A stretch of 64,000 nt of DNA from Carya illinoinensis (GCF_018687715.1 NC_056764.1:17598501-17662500); one strand, 5' to 3'; counted from the first letter of the stretch, positions 23,226 through 35,055 are shown. The notes: generated by a model from the sequence alone, not told the origin. Numbers and translations: made by a program.

Positions 23226-23522
23226 TAAATAGTCTCTTGGACCTCGACAAATATAGTAACAATGAGTGGACAATATCTAAAGTTCAAGAAGTGATGGCTT
23301 GAAAATTTTAGCATATGAATGTTTAGATTGATTTTTTAAATAACTTGAATGGACATAGACACATCATTTTAAGAATAACTAAAATTCTATCAGAAAGAAC
23401 ACAACTTTCTCCACAATAATGAGGACCTAGTATACCAGGTAATGCATTATCTCATTATATTAATTCCATTTTTTTTATTTGTTATCCCATCAATCTAATT
23501 TTGCTTCTAATTGTAGGAGTCT
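23226..23522. other. Unassigned stretch
   Basis: This is about 300 bp of AT-rich sequence without a convincing reading frame, repeat or RNA gene. It may be a remnant of the sequence into which the MITEs and LTRs inserted. Confidence 0.4.
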
Positions 23523-25190
23523 TGCTACGACACCCCTAGCCCACTCTTCGGATTTTATGGTGTTTGAATGAGTTGAACCTAACATTCTAGCAGTATGCAA
23601 TAAAAATTACAGCGGAAATATTATTTTCTATCTACTTTAGCATGGTGGCAAAAATAAATAAGACACATAGTACCAATGAGTGCAAATACCCCAAAAGCTT
23701 TTTATAGCACATGCACTTCCAAAAATGTTATGTATTCAAAAGACTCCCAAAAGATGTAGAGTTTTATAAAATTCCCAAAACATGGGACCATTCCCAAAGA
23801 TTGTCTATTCCTCAAAAGATTTAAGTCTTCATGGCCTCTTAGGCTTTGCTTTCTCCTCTAAGAACTAGCCCTTGCCACTGTTCCTAAGTCGCTTTAACTC
23901 AACAACGAGTTTAAGTATTTTAGTAATAGTCTAATCAATGGTCTCTAACTGTTCCTAGATGGAGAGCTCAGAAGAGCTCACTTCGATCTTGGGCACTATC
24001 CTATCCAAAGGGAGTGCTACCCTCTTTTGCTTCGCCATCTGGTTTTTGTGCACAGTGAGATTTCAAGAAATTTCAGTAAGTAAATAGTCAACATACCATA
24101 GATATCACAATCATATAAAGGCAAACCACAAACAAAAGCATGGACATGTACTTTGATGTAAAACCTTGACATATGCAACATAGACTTTCTCATAAAACAT
24201 GTTCATATCATACAATATCATACCATTTCCTTATCATTTGATAACATGTCATATTGAGATCACATCTCATCATTTCATGTTCATATCATAACATATTGTA
24301 GCATATCATGGCATAACATATCATGTCATATCGTATATCATGACATATCATAATGTATCATATCATAGAGCTCAAATGCCTTATTCATATCACATATTTC
24401 ACATGATTGGATACCTCAAGACTCCCTTACACACCATGTGCTCCTTGCTAGTTACTACATCAACCAACGATCCACTTGATCGAGGTGACTACACCATAAT
24501 CATTAACATATTCCTTTACTGTAGTTCGCTTATTTCACCTTCACCGCATTACAACAACTAGCTTTAGATGCAACCTCGCTATGGTATCCTTTTATAGGAA
24601 TCATTCGAGACTCGTTGACAGTACTTTATCGACCTAGAGGTCTCCACTCAACTTTAAACACTCCAGAGTGGGCAGGGAGTTCCACTAGGGCATTTCCCTG
24701 TCCTAGCATTTGGAGTCGTGATAAAATATACTTGACTCAAAAGATCATGGACCCAAATGCATGTAAATTGGACTCTTGATGAAGCACTAATCTTATGCAT
24801 ACAATAAGCCAAAGCCAAATTACATAACTTGAACAGTGGCATGCATCTTTGAACATAGCTTTAGAATACTAGAAGATGCAAACAATGATGAATTCATGCA
24901 AACATAATTGATTCATTCCCTAAAATGTCGAAATAGATTTTGATAACCCAAAATGGTATCTTGGGCGATTCATCTTGGCCTTCCAAGATATGCATTTTCA
25001 TTATCCCAACTCATAAACACATGGTCCCATTTAATCTTACATCCAAACGAACATACAAAACCAATATACAAGTTAAAACAAACTCTTAAGTACCATATTC
25101 GCAATCCTTCTTAATCAAGTTTAAAATACACAACCATAGTTTTGAGACCCACGACCATAGTTTAAAATACACTGTTACCTCTTGCACTTC
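23523..25190 (-). mobile_element. EL7: decayed chromovirus-type LTR, minus strand
   Basis: The left end TGCTACGACACCCCTAGCCC is the inverse of an LTR 3' end of the kind seen in EL3 and EL4. Inside, GCAGTATGCAATAAA and CAGTGAGATTTCAAGAAAT also occur in EL8, so the two are copies of one family. A run of ATCATATCA-type short repeats lies at 24190-24370. The right limit is approximate. No gene is supported. Confidence 0.5.
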
Positions 25191-25199
25191 ATTGACCTT

Positions 25200-25581
25200 T
25201 CGAAATTATATTTCATCACTGTTAGTTGTGCCGGACTTTGAGCCCGATGAGTATGGGGGTTGGGTTGGATTTAAGGAATGGTTTGTTTATTGAGATGAAT
25301 TATGCTTGCGTGTATTATGTTGTGTTTTGGTGTCCTCATATTTTTATTGCATTATGGCATGAACTATTAGTTTTTACTTTACTTTCGTTGGATAACTGCA
25401 TAATATTTGAAATAATTTTATTTTGATTTGCGTGTATTTAAACTTCTAGTACTTAGTTGACTAAATTTATATTACTAGCTGCAACTTGCAAAGCACATAT
25501 CCTTGGGATGTGTGACCGGGGTTGTCATCATCCCAAGGTCCCGATTCTTGCATTTCAATACATGAGAGTCGGGGTGTCACA
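25200..25581 (+). mobile_element. Chromovirus-type LTR 3' fragment, plus strand
   Basis: It ends GTCGGGGTGTCACA and contains GTTGTCATCATCCC, in the same relative place as GATGTCATCATCCGG in the EL3 LTR. It is a truncated LTR end with no internal region attached. Confidence 0.45.
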
Positions 25582-26746
25582 GGTTTTGAGCAAATTTTGG
25601 GCTTTTTCCTTGAGTTTTGGGTCTCAATTCAACCTCTAAAATAATTCAAATTGTCCCACAAATTTCTCGGCCCATTAAAAAAAAAAAAAACAGATTTCAC
25701 CTAATTAAAAAATATTTAATGATTTTAACCAAATTAGCAAGTCCAATAAAAAAATATTCGATATCTGCCAAAAATAAAATTTGAGCCCATAGTCCATTAA
25801 AACAAATACTCATTAATCTCAAGTGGGCTTTTCATCCGTACAAGCCCAAAACTTTTAGAACACGGCTTGGTGCTGGACTTGGGTGTTACATCCAAATCCA
25901 ACCAAAAAAAAAAAAAAAAGGCCTAAAGAACTCTTCCAACACCTAGCCAATAGCGATATTAAATAAATAATATCCAAAAGAATTTGGAACGGGAACTTAG
26001 CACAAATTTGGGATGTCACGCTTGCCAATAGATAAGGTTTGAAGGTCCACCATGGAGATGTGGTTGCAAATGCAATAAGAAGAGAACTATGGAGGGAGTT
26101 AGCCACTCAAAGTGAAGAAATGCTTCAAGAAATGCAAATGATGATTTTCCAATATTTTATGCTGCCAATTCCATTTCACACATTTTGTAATTTTTTTAAT
26201 ATTTTGTATGATGACCTAACTTAGAGTTTGATTATATATAGTCTCATAACATTTTCACGCACAATTTTTGGACTACATATTATGTTTGAATTTCACATTT
26301 ACTACCTACTGTTCAAATGGAACTTTAATTGTTTGAATGTGCATACTATTTTATGTTTAGAACAGGTTTTTGAACAGTATAGCGTTAACATAGAATGTTC
26401 AAACGATTAGGATAATGGTTTGAATTACAAGTCATCATCCCATTCAAACGCGTAACTTTTATATTCGGACAAACCCACTTTTATTCAAACATAAATATTT
26501 TTACCAAAATAAAGTTTAAACCATAACATAGATTGTTCAAACCACATTCGGACGGGTACAACAAAGCATTTGAATGCTAATTACTCCTATTAGAACAACA
26601 ATAGCGTTATCAGATTATGTTTGAATGAAAATCCAATACGTCTGAACCATTTACGGTCACATCGTTCAAACGATTATAACCCTTATTTGAATGTCATTCA
26701 AATTAGGAACTTTCTTATTCGAATAATTCGAGTTACCATTCAAACT
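25582..26746. other. Unassigned AT-rich stretch with TTTGAA motif cluster
   Basis: I find no gene here. Two A-runs lie at about 25678-25690 and 25903-25919, the second after a CTTGGGTGTTACATCC segment that may be another LTR end. From about 26270 to 26746 the 6-mer TTTGAA or its inverse TTCAAA occurs repeatedly, often as TTTGAATG or ATTCAAAC. Confidence 0.45.
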
Positions 26747-28090
26747 TGTGGCACCCCCAACCCTTAGTTGGGATTTGGTAGTGAATGAGATGCTAGGACA
26801 TGTAACACAAGGTTACACACCCCCGTTCATGACAGATAATATACAATGCTATTAGATATTCAAGCAGTATGCAATAAACGTTCAGCAAAAACAGTAAAAA
26901 TGTAAAGAGATCTAAGCAATGCATAGTACATGGTACACAAAAAAAAAAAAAAATTCCCAACTTTGTCACATCATTGTCATCACTAATCAAAGAGAGTTTT
27001 CAAAACATAATGAGTCTGTATTTCCCAAAACACAGGACCAAATATTTATTAGAATGTATCAAGTTCCATAAACATTTCCCCTTATGGGAAACGGGTCCCA
27101 ATGCTAGTCATCTCTCCTTTTTTTTTTTTTTAATAGCAGTTCATCCTTCACTCGCTTCTCCAAAGCCTGGTCCTTATCCCTATTATTGAGGCATCAGAAC
27201 TCCTCAATAAATTGGAGGATCTTAGAGATCTCTTGATCTATAGCCTCTAGGTGCTCCAAAATAGTAGGCTCTAGCCTATTGATGCCCATCTTAGGCACGA
27301 TCCTCTCCGGAGGATGTGCCATTCTCTTCATCTTGGTCAAAGGCTTCACCTTCTATGCCTGTAACAACTTCTACCATTTCGGGATAAGAATGATAGTGGA
27401 AAAATTGCAACAGTGAGATTTCAAGAAATCTTAGTAAATAATCACACAACATACCACAGTTAACACAAGCATACAAGAGGTATATCTTGCAATGCATGCA
27501 TGAACATGTACATAACTCATGATTGAGAGTGAGCTATGACTCATGCATTGACCACTTTTAAAACTTGTACTAAAGACTTAGCGTTTTCAAAAAAATATAC
27601 TTTCATCATCATTCATATCATAGTTAATCATGTGATCTGGAACATATTATATCTTCCACTTCTGATATGTAATTGAGGCAATTCAAGATGCATTAGAAAA
27701 CTAACTCGATGGGATACATTTGTTCCAGAAATAGTCATTCTCTAATTCTACCATTTACTAAGAAAACAAAGGCCTGCAATATGCACATGGAAATCTGGAG
27801 TATTACCCTACCCAAGTTTTCACATGATTTTCTTTCCATATTGGGGATAGCTCGTGAAAAAGTGAAGAAAATAGAGAGTCAAGGGGTAGAAAAAAAAAAA
27901 AAAAAAAGAACCCTTCTTTTTTTGGGAGAGAGGAGGCTAGAGTTTGGAGAATCTCATCTGCAAGAAAAAGAATTATTCTTCTTTCGAATGGAGAGCTAAT
28001 TCCTTGGTGAAGTTAGAGATGAACTTGCTTGAATGATGATTTCAATTTTATCGAATTCATGTAATAAACTTTCTTGTTGATACAATTTTT
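26747..28090 (-). mobile_element. EL8: decayed chromovirus-type LTR, minus strand
   Basis: On the minus strand the 3' end includes CATGAACGGGGGTGTGTAACC and CCTTGTGTTACATGTC and ends GTTGGGGGTGCCACA. EL4 has CATGAACGGGGGGCAGGTAA and CCTTGTGTTGTATGTC at the same distance from its end. CAGTGAGATTTCAAGAAAT is shared with EL7. A poly-A/GA-rich block lies at 27890-27960. The right limit is approximate. No gene is supported. Confidence 0.5.
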
Positions 28091-28134
28091 TTTTTATCAT
28101 GTCTTATTAGTCTTCCTTGTATTTCGATAATTTT

Positions 28135-28516
28135 ACAACCAATACTGAGGCAAACCAAGGAGTTGGACATGCTATACATGTGGGAATGGAGTTGATTATA
28201 CACGTGAGAATGGAGCTGAATTTACAGAAGACCCTTTGTTAATTCCTCGTGGCCCAATTACAAGATTTAGAGCCTAACGTTCCAAGGAAGCACTAAATTG
28301 ACTAATCCAGGAGAATTGGGCTGATTCTAAAACGATCAAGATGGGCTCAAATAATAATCAAGGCGTAGTCCATATTATCAAAGCAATTGAAGTGGCTAAT
28401 TAGCATGAAAAACGTGACCAATATGGTCTGACCATTAAAGAGTGTGAACTTTTGAGTTTCAAGGATATTAAATAGCGGAATTTGTTGATGGTCTTGGCTA
28501 GTTATGTTAAATACAT
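28135..28516 (+). pseudogene. EL9 plus arm: chromovirus Pol 3' end and 3' UTR
   Basis: On the plus strand this encodes, with stops, the C-terminal tail GPITRFRA, then the KEALN-type segment, followed by a 3' UTR (TTGAGTTTCAAGGATATTAA). The same sequence lies in inverse orientation at 29085-29415. It ends at 28516 against a poly-T run. Confidence 0.65.
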
Positions 28517-28640
28517 TGAATCTAGTATTTTTTTTTTTTTTTTTTTGCTTTTGCTTTTGCTCCTTTTTTTGTAACTGCACCAAGGAATAGAAAATTAAAG
28601 AAAAAAGGAAAATAAAAGATCGTCAAACTTGCCTGAACCG

Positions 28641-28653
28641 GGCTTTGATATTA
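28641..28653 (-). promoter_or_regulatory. Degenerate Met-type primer-binding site
   Basis: On the minus strand TAATATCAAAGCC corresponds to TGGTATCAGAGCC with three changes. It lies 2 bp beyond the end of the LTR at 28656, as expected for a primer site. Confidence 0.55.
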
Positions 28654-28655
28654 AA

Positions 28656-29075
28656 TGATATGAACTCCACCAACAATTGTGATGAAACCCTATAACAATG
28701 ATGGTTTGGAACCCCAAGATCGTGTAGACAAGAATTGTTGAGCCTTGACCCATCACCTAACTAGATGAGAATCAAGACTACGAAGGATTGAAATGACACA
28801 CCAAGAAACCTAAGAATCTCCCAAGAATCAAGGTGATAAGTTGGTTGTTTGAACGCTACCAAATTAACTTGATAAGTTCAGGAGTTCTTTCAAGAACAAA
28901 GACGAACACAAGACCTCACAATGATAATAAGTTCATATAGCCCATGCTATATACTTGGAACAACCCTCCAAAAATAGGAAAAGTCAGAACTCAGCTTTAA
29001 AAGCAACACAAGCATCAATATAAACAAGTCTCCACGTTTTTAGGCCTCTTGGACTTCTAAAGGCAGCCAAAAATA
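28656..29075 (-). mobile_element. EL9 LTR, minus strand
   Basis: Its minus-strand 3' end reads GGTGGAGTTCATATCA, like GATTGGGGTTCATATCA in EL17. It is followed by the degenerate primer site and a short leader (28520-28640). The other side runs into the Pol 3' end at 29085-29415, so the LTR links one internal region to the start of another. The right limit is approximate. Confidence 0.55.
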
Positions 29076-29084
29076 ACTAAATGA

Positions 29085-29415
29085 CTAGATTCAATGCATT
29101 TAACATAACCAGCCAAGAGCATCAGCAAATTTCCCTATTTAATATCCTTGAAACTCACAAGTTCACACTCTTTAATGGTAAGACCATGCTGGTCACGTTT
29201 TTGCATGCTAATTAGCCTCTTCAATTGCTTTGATGACATGGACTAAGCCTTGATTATTATTTGAGCCCATCTTGGTCTTTTTAGAATCAGCCCAATTCTC
29301 TTGGATTAGCCCATTTAGTGCTTCCTTGAAACGTTTGGCTCTAAGTCTTGTGATTGGGCCACTAGGAAGTGACAAAGGGTCTTGTGCAAATTTAGCTCTA
29401 TTCCACGTGTATGAT
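29085..29415 (-). pseudogene. EL9 minus arm: chromovirus Pol C-terminus
   Basis: The minus-strand frame includes LPSGPITRLRAKRFKEALNG, then LIQENWADSKKT, a tail typical of plant Ty3/gypsy chromovirus Pol proteins. The 3' UTR follows toward 29085. The upstream part was split off by the EL10 solo LTR and continues at 31743 to about 31900, where GAGCTGGACATGC lines up with GAGTTGGACATGC of the plus arm. Confidence 0.7.
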
Positions 29416-31742
29416 TGACTCGTGGTCGAATGTGCTTCCAAGTGTAGAAGTGTCAAGTTGTATCAAGGATAAGTCCAGGATCGTATTCCATAGGGACAAA
29501 GGGTTATCAAAGCGTATATGAGATTTTTGAGTAACAAATGAATCAAGTATGAGAGATGAAAATAAAATTCAAATGCAATGCAAGAAGATAATCGAAGTTG
29601 AAATTAGAGTTTCTAAAACAAACAAATTAACGAACACTTTGGGTTGGGTATGAGACTCTCTTTATTTCGGATTCTAGATAATTTTCTCGATTAACAATCC
29701 AATCAAGGCATTGCTAATCAGAAGATACAAATTTAAACTCAAGTTTTGCAATATTTTCCTAATAGATTCTCTACTTTACTAGTCAAACACACATTAACAA
29801 ACAATTGAGAGAGGCCTTGATAGTTTTCAAGATTTTGTTGTGCCTTACGTCAACAACAAAACAAGAGCAAAAGCCGCAATCTATTTTCAATTTAAATCTG
29901 ACTAGTAACATAGTAAAATCAACAATTAACAACAAAATATTGCATTGATCTAGAATCCAAAACAAATCAAGCTTCGTTCCACAACCCAAGCTTCAAAAAT
30001 TAGCTACACATGATGTTTCTAGCGATAAAAATAAATCTAAGTTGAGTCATGACAAAATCTGAGAAAATATCCGAATGAGATAAATCCTAAAGATGTTGCC
30101 ACTGCCCGCAGGAGAACAATCACTAAAATAAAAACTGAAACGTATATTGCAGAAAATAGAATGAAGAGCAACCTAGAAAAATAAAGCGAAGAAGCAGCCG
30201 AATAAAAATAAAGATACCCTCTGAAATGAAAATGAAATAAAAATAAAACTGCTGCAACACCGAATGAAAATGAAAGAAAGTAATAAACTCCAAATAAAAC
30301 TACTGCACCGAATGAAAATGAAAGAAAATAAAAATCTAAGCTAAGCTACTCTACGAAAAGAAAGAAAGAAAAAGCTAAGAACTAATCAGAAAACTAACAA
30401 CTCCAAAAACTAAGCTAGGTTCTGCTGTAGCTGAATGTAAAAATGAAAGAAACAATGAAAACAAAGCTTAGCTACTAAATCAAAAGAAAAGAAAATAAAA
30501 TAACACTTAAAGCTCAAAACAAACTGTTGTAGCCGAATGAAAGACCAAAAGAAAACAGCAGAAAATTTGCTGCTAGCGTCCAAAACAGAAAGCAAGAATG
30601 AAAAAAATAAAACCAACCCCAGCCCCTTCAGTAAAACGAAAAGAAAAAGAATAAGAACTCAGCTCCCCTCTAGTCTAAACGAAAAGTAAAGTAATAATGT
30701 ATGAAAACACAAAAACTAGCTGCCCCTTACATGAACGAACCAGCCGTATAAAAACAGGTTGAAAAATAAAGAGCCAAAGGTCAGCCCGTCTGTCTGTGTG
30801 ATCCCATGTGATCTCCTGCTGCTGCTTTCCGTGTAGCTGTCTTCAACGTGATCTTCATGTGTGCATTTATCTCCTGCTGCACGTGTATTGCATGTGTGAG
30901 TGTTCTGCAACATGCAGGTTGTGTGCTGTCCGAATGCTTTCTGTATGTTTACTGGTCTGCATGTTTACTGCATGTGTGTTGCACTTTTCTGCATGTGTGA
31001 ACTGGTCCGAATGATGCTGCATGTGCTAAGTCCATTTCTTCTCCTGTTGCTCTGCATCTGCATATGTGCATGTGTGCATGTTGGTCTGCATGTGTTCGAA
31101 TGGTCTGCATGTGCATTGTGTTCTGCAACATGCAGGTTGTGTGCTGTCCGAATGCTTTCTTTGCACTTTTTTGCATGTGTGAGTCTTCTTCTCTTGCTGT
31201 AGTAGCTGCTACACATGTGAGTTTTCTGCAAGTGTTGTGTTTGTATGAGTGCTGTCTGAGTGATCTGTATGTGCATTGTGTGAGTCCACTGCATGGTCCG
31301 AATGGTCTGCATGTGCATTGTGTGAGTCCACTGCATGGTCCGAATGGTTGCATGTGCATTGTGTGAGTCCATTGCATGGTCCGAATGGTTGCATGTTTAC
31401 ATTTTTCTGCATGTGTGCATGTGATCCTGCATGTGTCCGAATGAGTGCATTTGATCTCTATTAGATGAGATTCCATAAAACTATAGTTAACTTCTCTATT
31501 TTCTCATAGGTCCCATTCTTTTTTTTTTCTTTCCATAAATGCCCTACAATATATAAATGAATTGATATTATAGTTTAAGTATTTCAAGGGCAAATATGAG
31601 ACTTTGATGTGCAAAAATATTGGCATCAATTAATTTGACATTCAATATTAGAATTTGATGCATAATTAAGTGTTTAATTCTTATTTGATAAAATAAATCA
31701 CTCATTTAAACAACTTAATTATGCAATTCCAACCCTTTATCA
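29416..31742 (-). mobile_element. EL10: solo LTR of the EL15 family
   Basis: This aligns end to end with the EL15 LTR (for example GTGCTTCCAAGTGTAGAAGT near both left ends, and similar AACTTAAT(T/C)ATGCA at the right). Neither a primer-binding site nor a polypurine tract adjoins it. The flanks are ATGAT (29411-29415) and ATCAT (31743-31747), a 4-of-5 match to a target duplication. It splits the EL9 minus arm, whose two halves rejoin sensibly. The 30800-31450 part is rich in TGCATGTG and CCGAATGG units; the long reading frames there on both strands come from this repetition. Confidence 0.8.
31275..31400. repeat. 42-bp tandem repeat, three copies, in EL10
   Basis: Units of about 42 bp are built on CTGCATGGTCCGAATGGT and GCATGTGCATTGTGTGAG. 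Three successive copies differ by few bases and a small deletion. Confidence 0.75.
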
Positions 31743-31993
31743 ATCATCAGCATGTCCAGCTCGTTGGTTTGCATCAAATACTTTTCATAGATTTAGTCGT
31801 GCTTTCTCTATGGGATTGTTGAGGTGTTCATGATCTAGTTGTTGATCTTATCAATGTGATTCTCTCCTACAGTATTGCTATTAAATATATTATCGTCTTT
31901 GAATCTAAGTCTAATTGCAACAATCTTCATGTGGAATTGACACCCCAATCTATTTTGCAACAATCGCGTTATTCTTTGAGCATAATCAAATTT

Positions 31994-32011
31994 TGGTGCC
32001 ATTGCCGGGGA
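31994..32011 (+). promoter_or_regulatory. EL11 primer-binding site (tRNA-Asp)
   Basis: TGGTGCCATTGCCGGGGA differs at two positions from the tRNA-Asp complement. Before it, CGTTATTCTTTGAG matches the LTR 3' end of EL13 (GCGTTATTCTTTGGGAGT, minus strand). Confidence 0.85.
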
Positions 32012-32249
32012 GATGGTTCAAGAATGCATTCAAAGAATAGGTTTGCTGAATTTGAGTATCCAATGAATTTGATATGAATGAATTATCAAGTTCAAGTAAG
32101 GGATTCTCGATGCTTCATTGGTAATAATTCTTGTCAAACCTTTTCATTATTACGTTTTGGCTCTTCAGTTTATTTCGTTTAAAAAATGATTCATCTTACA
32201 TTGCTCCTTTGATTTTTGTTCTCTTAAATTTTTTGTTTCTTCTAGTGCT

Positions 32250-32325
32250 TCTACCATCTCCCTGTGGAATCAACATCCGAATCTATATTACATCAATCAC
32301 ATTATTCTTTAAGCTTAATCAAATT
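32250..32325 (+). repeat. Second diverged copy of the LTR 3' end in the EL11 leader
   Basis: The stretch CCCTGTGGAATCAACATCCG, then CACATTATTCTTTAAGCTTA, repeats the sequence at 31930-31990 about 330 bp downstream, without a primer site after it. It looks like an old tandem duplication within the leader. Confidence 0.5.
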
Positions 32326-32438
32326 TGACACACCAAATGAATAGGTTTGTTGAAGTTGACACACCAAATGACGTAAACTTGTTCCTTTCTTTTAATTTTA
32401 GATTTAGTTTTTTTTTTCCCTTCTCTTTCAATGTTTGC

Positions 32439-33368
32439 ATGCATAGATATAGAGACGAGTTAGGTAGATTTGCAAGGAGACTTGAAGTAGACACTAATAC
32501 TCTCTTTGATAATCTGTTTGACACACCATCTAATTTTGATACACATTCTATTTCATCATTTTCTTCATCTAACATGAGTTTGCACGAAGATCAACCAAGG
32601 ACTCTACATGAGTAGCTTTACCCTACACGCATAGCAACATCATTATGCATTATATTTCCACCTAATAGTTCTCCAATAGATTTCAAACCAAGTGTGATAC
32701 AACTTCTCCCTACCTTTTCATGGTTTGGAAAGAGGAAATCCATATGTGCATATTAGGGAGTTTGAAGAGGCTGTTGCTACATTTCATGCTTAACTTGGCA
32801 CTATAGGTGCTATTCGACTTAAGTTCTTTCCCTTCTCACTAAAGGATAAGGCAAAAAGTTGGATTTATTTATTGAGACCACAGTCGATTGGGTCATGGGA
32901 TGAGATGACCCAAATTTTTTTCAATAAATACTTTCCTCATTGTAAGATGAATGCTTTGGAAAGACAAATCTCAACTTTTACACAAAAGGATAATGAGACT
33001 TTGTATCAAGCATGGGAATGTTTTAAAGAGTTGCTTGACTTGTGTCCCCATCTTGGTTATGAAAGCTGGAATCTAGTTAACTATTTTTACGAAGGTCTTA
33101 CTCCTATAGAGCATCAATTTGTTGAAATGATGTGTAATGGTGAGTTTTTATAGAAGGATCTCGATGAGGCAATAGAGTATTTAAATGAACTTGCAGAAAA
33201 AACTCACACTTGGACAGGACCAAATGCTTTTGACAGTACCAATCGAGCATGCTCTAATCAAACTCATTATAGTGGAGGTATCATCATCTCAGAGAAGAAG
33301 ATAACTTGAAAGCAAGGATAGAGAGCCTAACTAGAGAATTAGAGGCATTAAAGATGAAGGAAACTATG
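32439..33368 (+). pseudogene. EL11 Gag, N-terminal part
   Basis: I start at ATG 32439 (MHRYRDELGRFARRLEVD), which matches MHRFRDALGRFAWRP of EL13. The capsid domain continues with stops and a frameshift near 32720-32790. It reopens at 32872-33153 (RPQSIGSWDEMTQIFFNKYF, QISTFTQKDNETLYQAWECF). Another stop is at 33151. The last codons before the EL12 insertion are from the coiled segment ESLTRELEALKMKETM. The downstream half is at 53993-54516. Confidence 0.85.
33364..33368. other. EL12 target-site duplication, left copy (CTATG)
   Basis: CTATG precedes the TGTGATATCC start of EL12 and is repeated at 53993-53997 after its TTACA end. The ATG inside it is an in-frame codon of the EL11 gag on both sides. 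Confidence 0.9.
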
Positions 33369-33413
33369 TGTGATATCCGTCCTTCTTTCTTCTTCCTCTT
33401 TATGAGTCTCGAT

Positions 33414-33603
33414 CTATGTGTCAAACTTCGGTGTACGTGTCGAGCCTCGTTCTACATGTCTAGCATTCATCAACGTGCTGAGCCTCGACCTACGTGCTGA
33501 GCCTCGATCTACGTGCTGAGCTTCAGTCTACGTGTTGAGTCTCGTTCTACGTGTCGAGCTTCGATCTACGTGCTGAGCCTTATCCTAAGTGTTGTACCTC
33601 GAT
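33414..33603 (+). repeat. 19-bp minisatellite, 10 copies, in EL12
   Basis: There are ten head-to-tail units of about 19 bp based on CTACGTGCTGAGCCTCGAT, covering 190 bp, with base changes but near-constant length. EL16 has only one recognisable unit at the matching place. Confidence 0.85.
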
Positions 33604-33689
33604 GGCGTATTTCGAAAGTTATCCAACGGATTTCGAAGTAAGATAGATATTTTAATACTTACGGATATTTCAAATATTATGAAAATATC

Positions 33690-35055
33690 TGATTACGCCC
33701 AAAGAATAACGCTGTAATTGTAGCACAACTTTGGGGTGTCGATTCCACAGGGAGACAAATTAAAAAAATAGTAAAGGGAACAAAGAAACTAAAGAAAAAT
33801 ATTAAATAGGAAATGGAGAACAAAGATTAATTTTAAATGTAAATTAAAATGAAGCAAAGTGATTAACGGAAAAAGTACTCAAATTTGACAAACAGTAGAG
33901 TGTCGGGAATCCCTTGCACAAATCCGGTATTTGAATTATTCTTAATTCATTGGATAACTCAATTAGGAACTCAATTTATGAAATTCTCAATCGGAAGGTA
34001 TAGATTTATAGACCAAAATTAAATCAAATTTAACCCTTTGAAAAAACATTCACCACTTTTAAAATACGTAAATTACTACACCTATTGAGAAAATCCAAAG
34101 ATGACAATATACTCAGGGAGCGATATTGCAGCAAAAAACTAAATCAATATAGATAAATAATTGATCCAAATATAATCGAAGAACTAATCCGTTCAATAGA
34201 AAAAGCAAGACTGAATCCATAAACAGAATAAATTCTATGATTATTCGGAGAAGAAAACATCAACGATGAATTGAGAACGATAAAAAAAAAAAAAAGAAAA
34301 AAAAAGAGTTTTAGCAATTGAAAATAAAATGCATGAATTAAAAATAAATTAGAAATACCATCTAATGTGCAAGTTCATCCTTAACCCTACTTGAGAATTT
34401 AGTTACCCATAAATATACTGGACAACAAAAATTTCCAGAGAAAACTGAAGCGAACGGTGGCCATGGAAGTGATTTTATCCTCTCTTCAGATCTGCCTTTC
34501 TTCCATTTCGTACTAATGGTATACTTATATAGGGTAGGAAAGAAACCCTAATGTCCTCTTAATTTCCGCATAAAAAAATCGCCTAAATTTTAGAACTTAT
34601 CTTGGTAGCCACGTATGGCCTTCAGGAGTTCGAATTTGGAAATCCTTATTAGAGAAAAAGTTATAGCCCTTTAAGATAGCTTTCCAATGCATCAAGAATC
34701 ATAGAAATCCGATATATGAGTAAAAAGATACAGTCAAAAGACTAAAATATGTCCAGACCATCTCCTAGCGAATTTCGGATTTGGACTTCTTGTGGTTTCA
34801 TTTTGTGATTTTTTTCTTTTTCTTTTCTTCCAAATTACTCTCAAACCCCATCAGTGTCCTCCTTTGAATTTGACTGGGCTTGACTTGCTCTTTTATAAAC
34901 TCTGAAATTAAACATAAAAAAAACTGCTTAGGAGTATCCCAACGTAAATAGAAATTCAATTAAAGAATACACATTAATTCCTATAATTTTTATTCACATT
35001 TTAGTATTTTAGTCCAATAATAGGGTATTTAGAGTGCACTTTCGCACACTCATCA
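33690..35055 (-). mobile_element. EL13 3' LTR
   Basis: On the minus strand it starts TGATGAGTGTGCGAAAGTGC and ends GGGCGTAATCA. Compared with the 5' LTR it has small differences, including an A-rich expansion near 34283-34308 and a short insert near 34600. Confidence 0.92.

Noticed and set aside
30949..31476. 175-codon minus-strand frame rich in His, Thr and Cys
   Set aside because: It is built from short repeats in a solo LTR, and several other frames are equally open.
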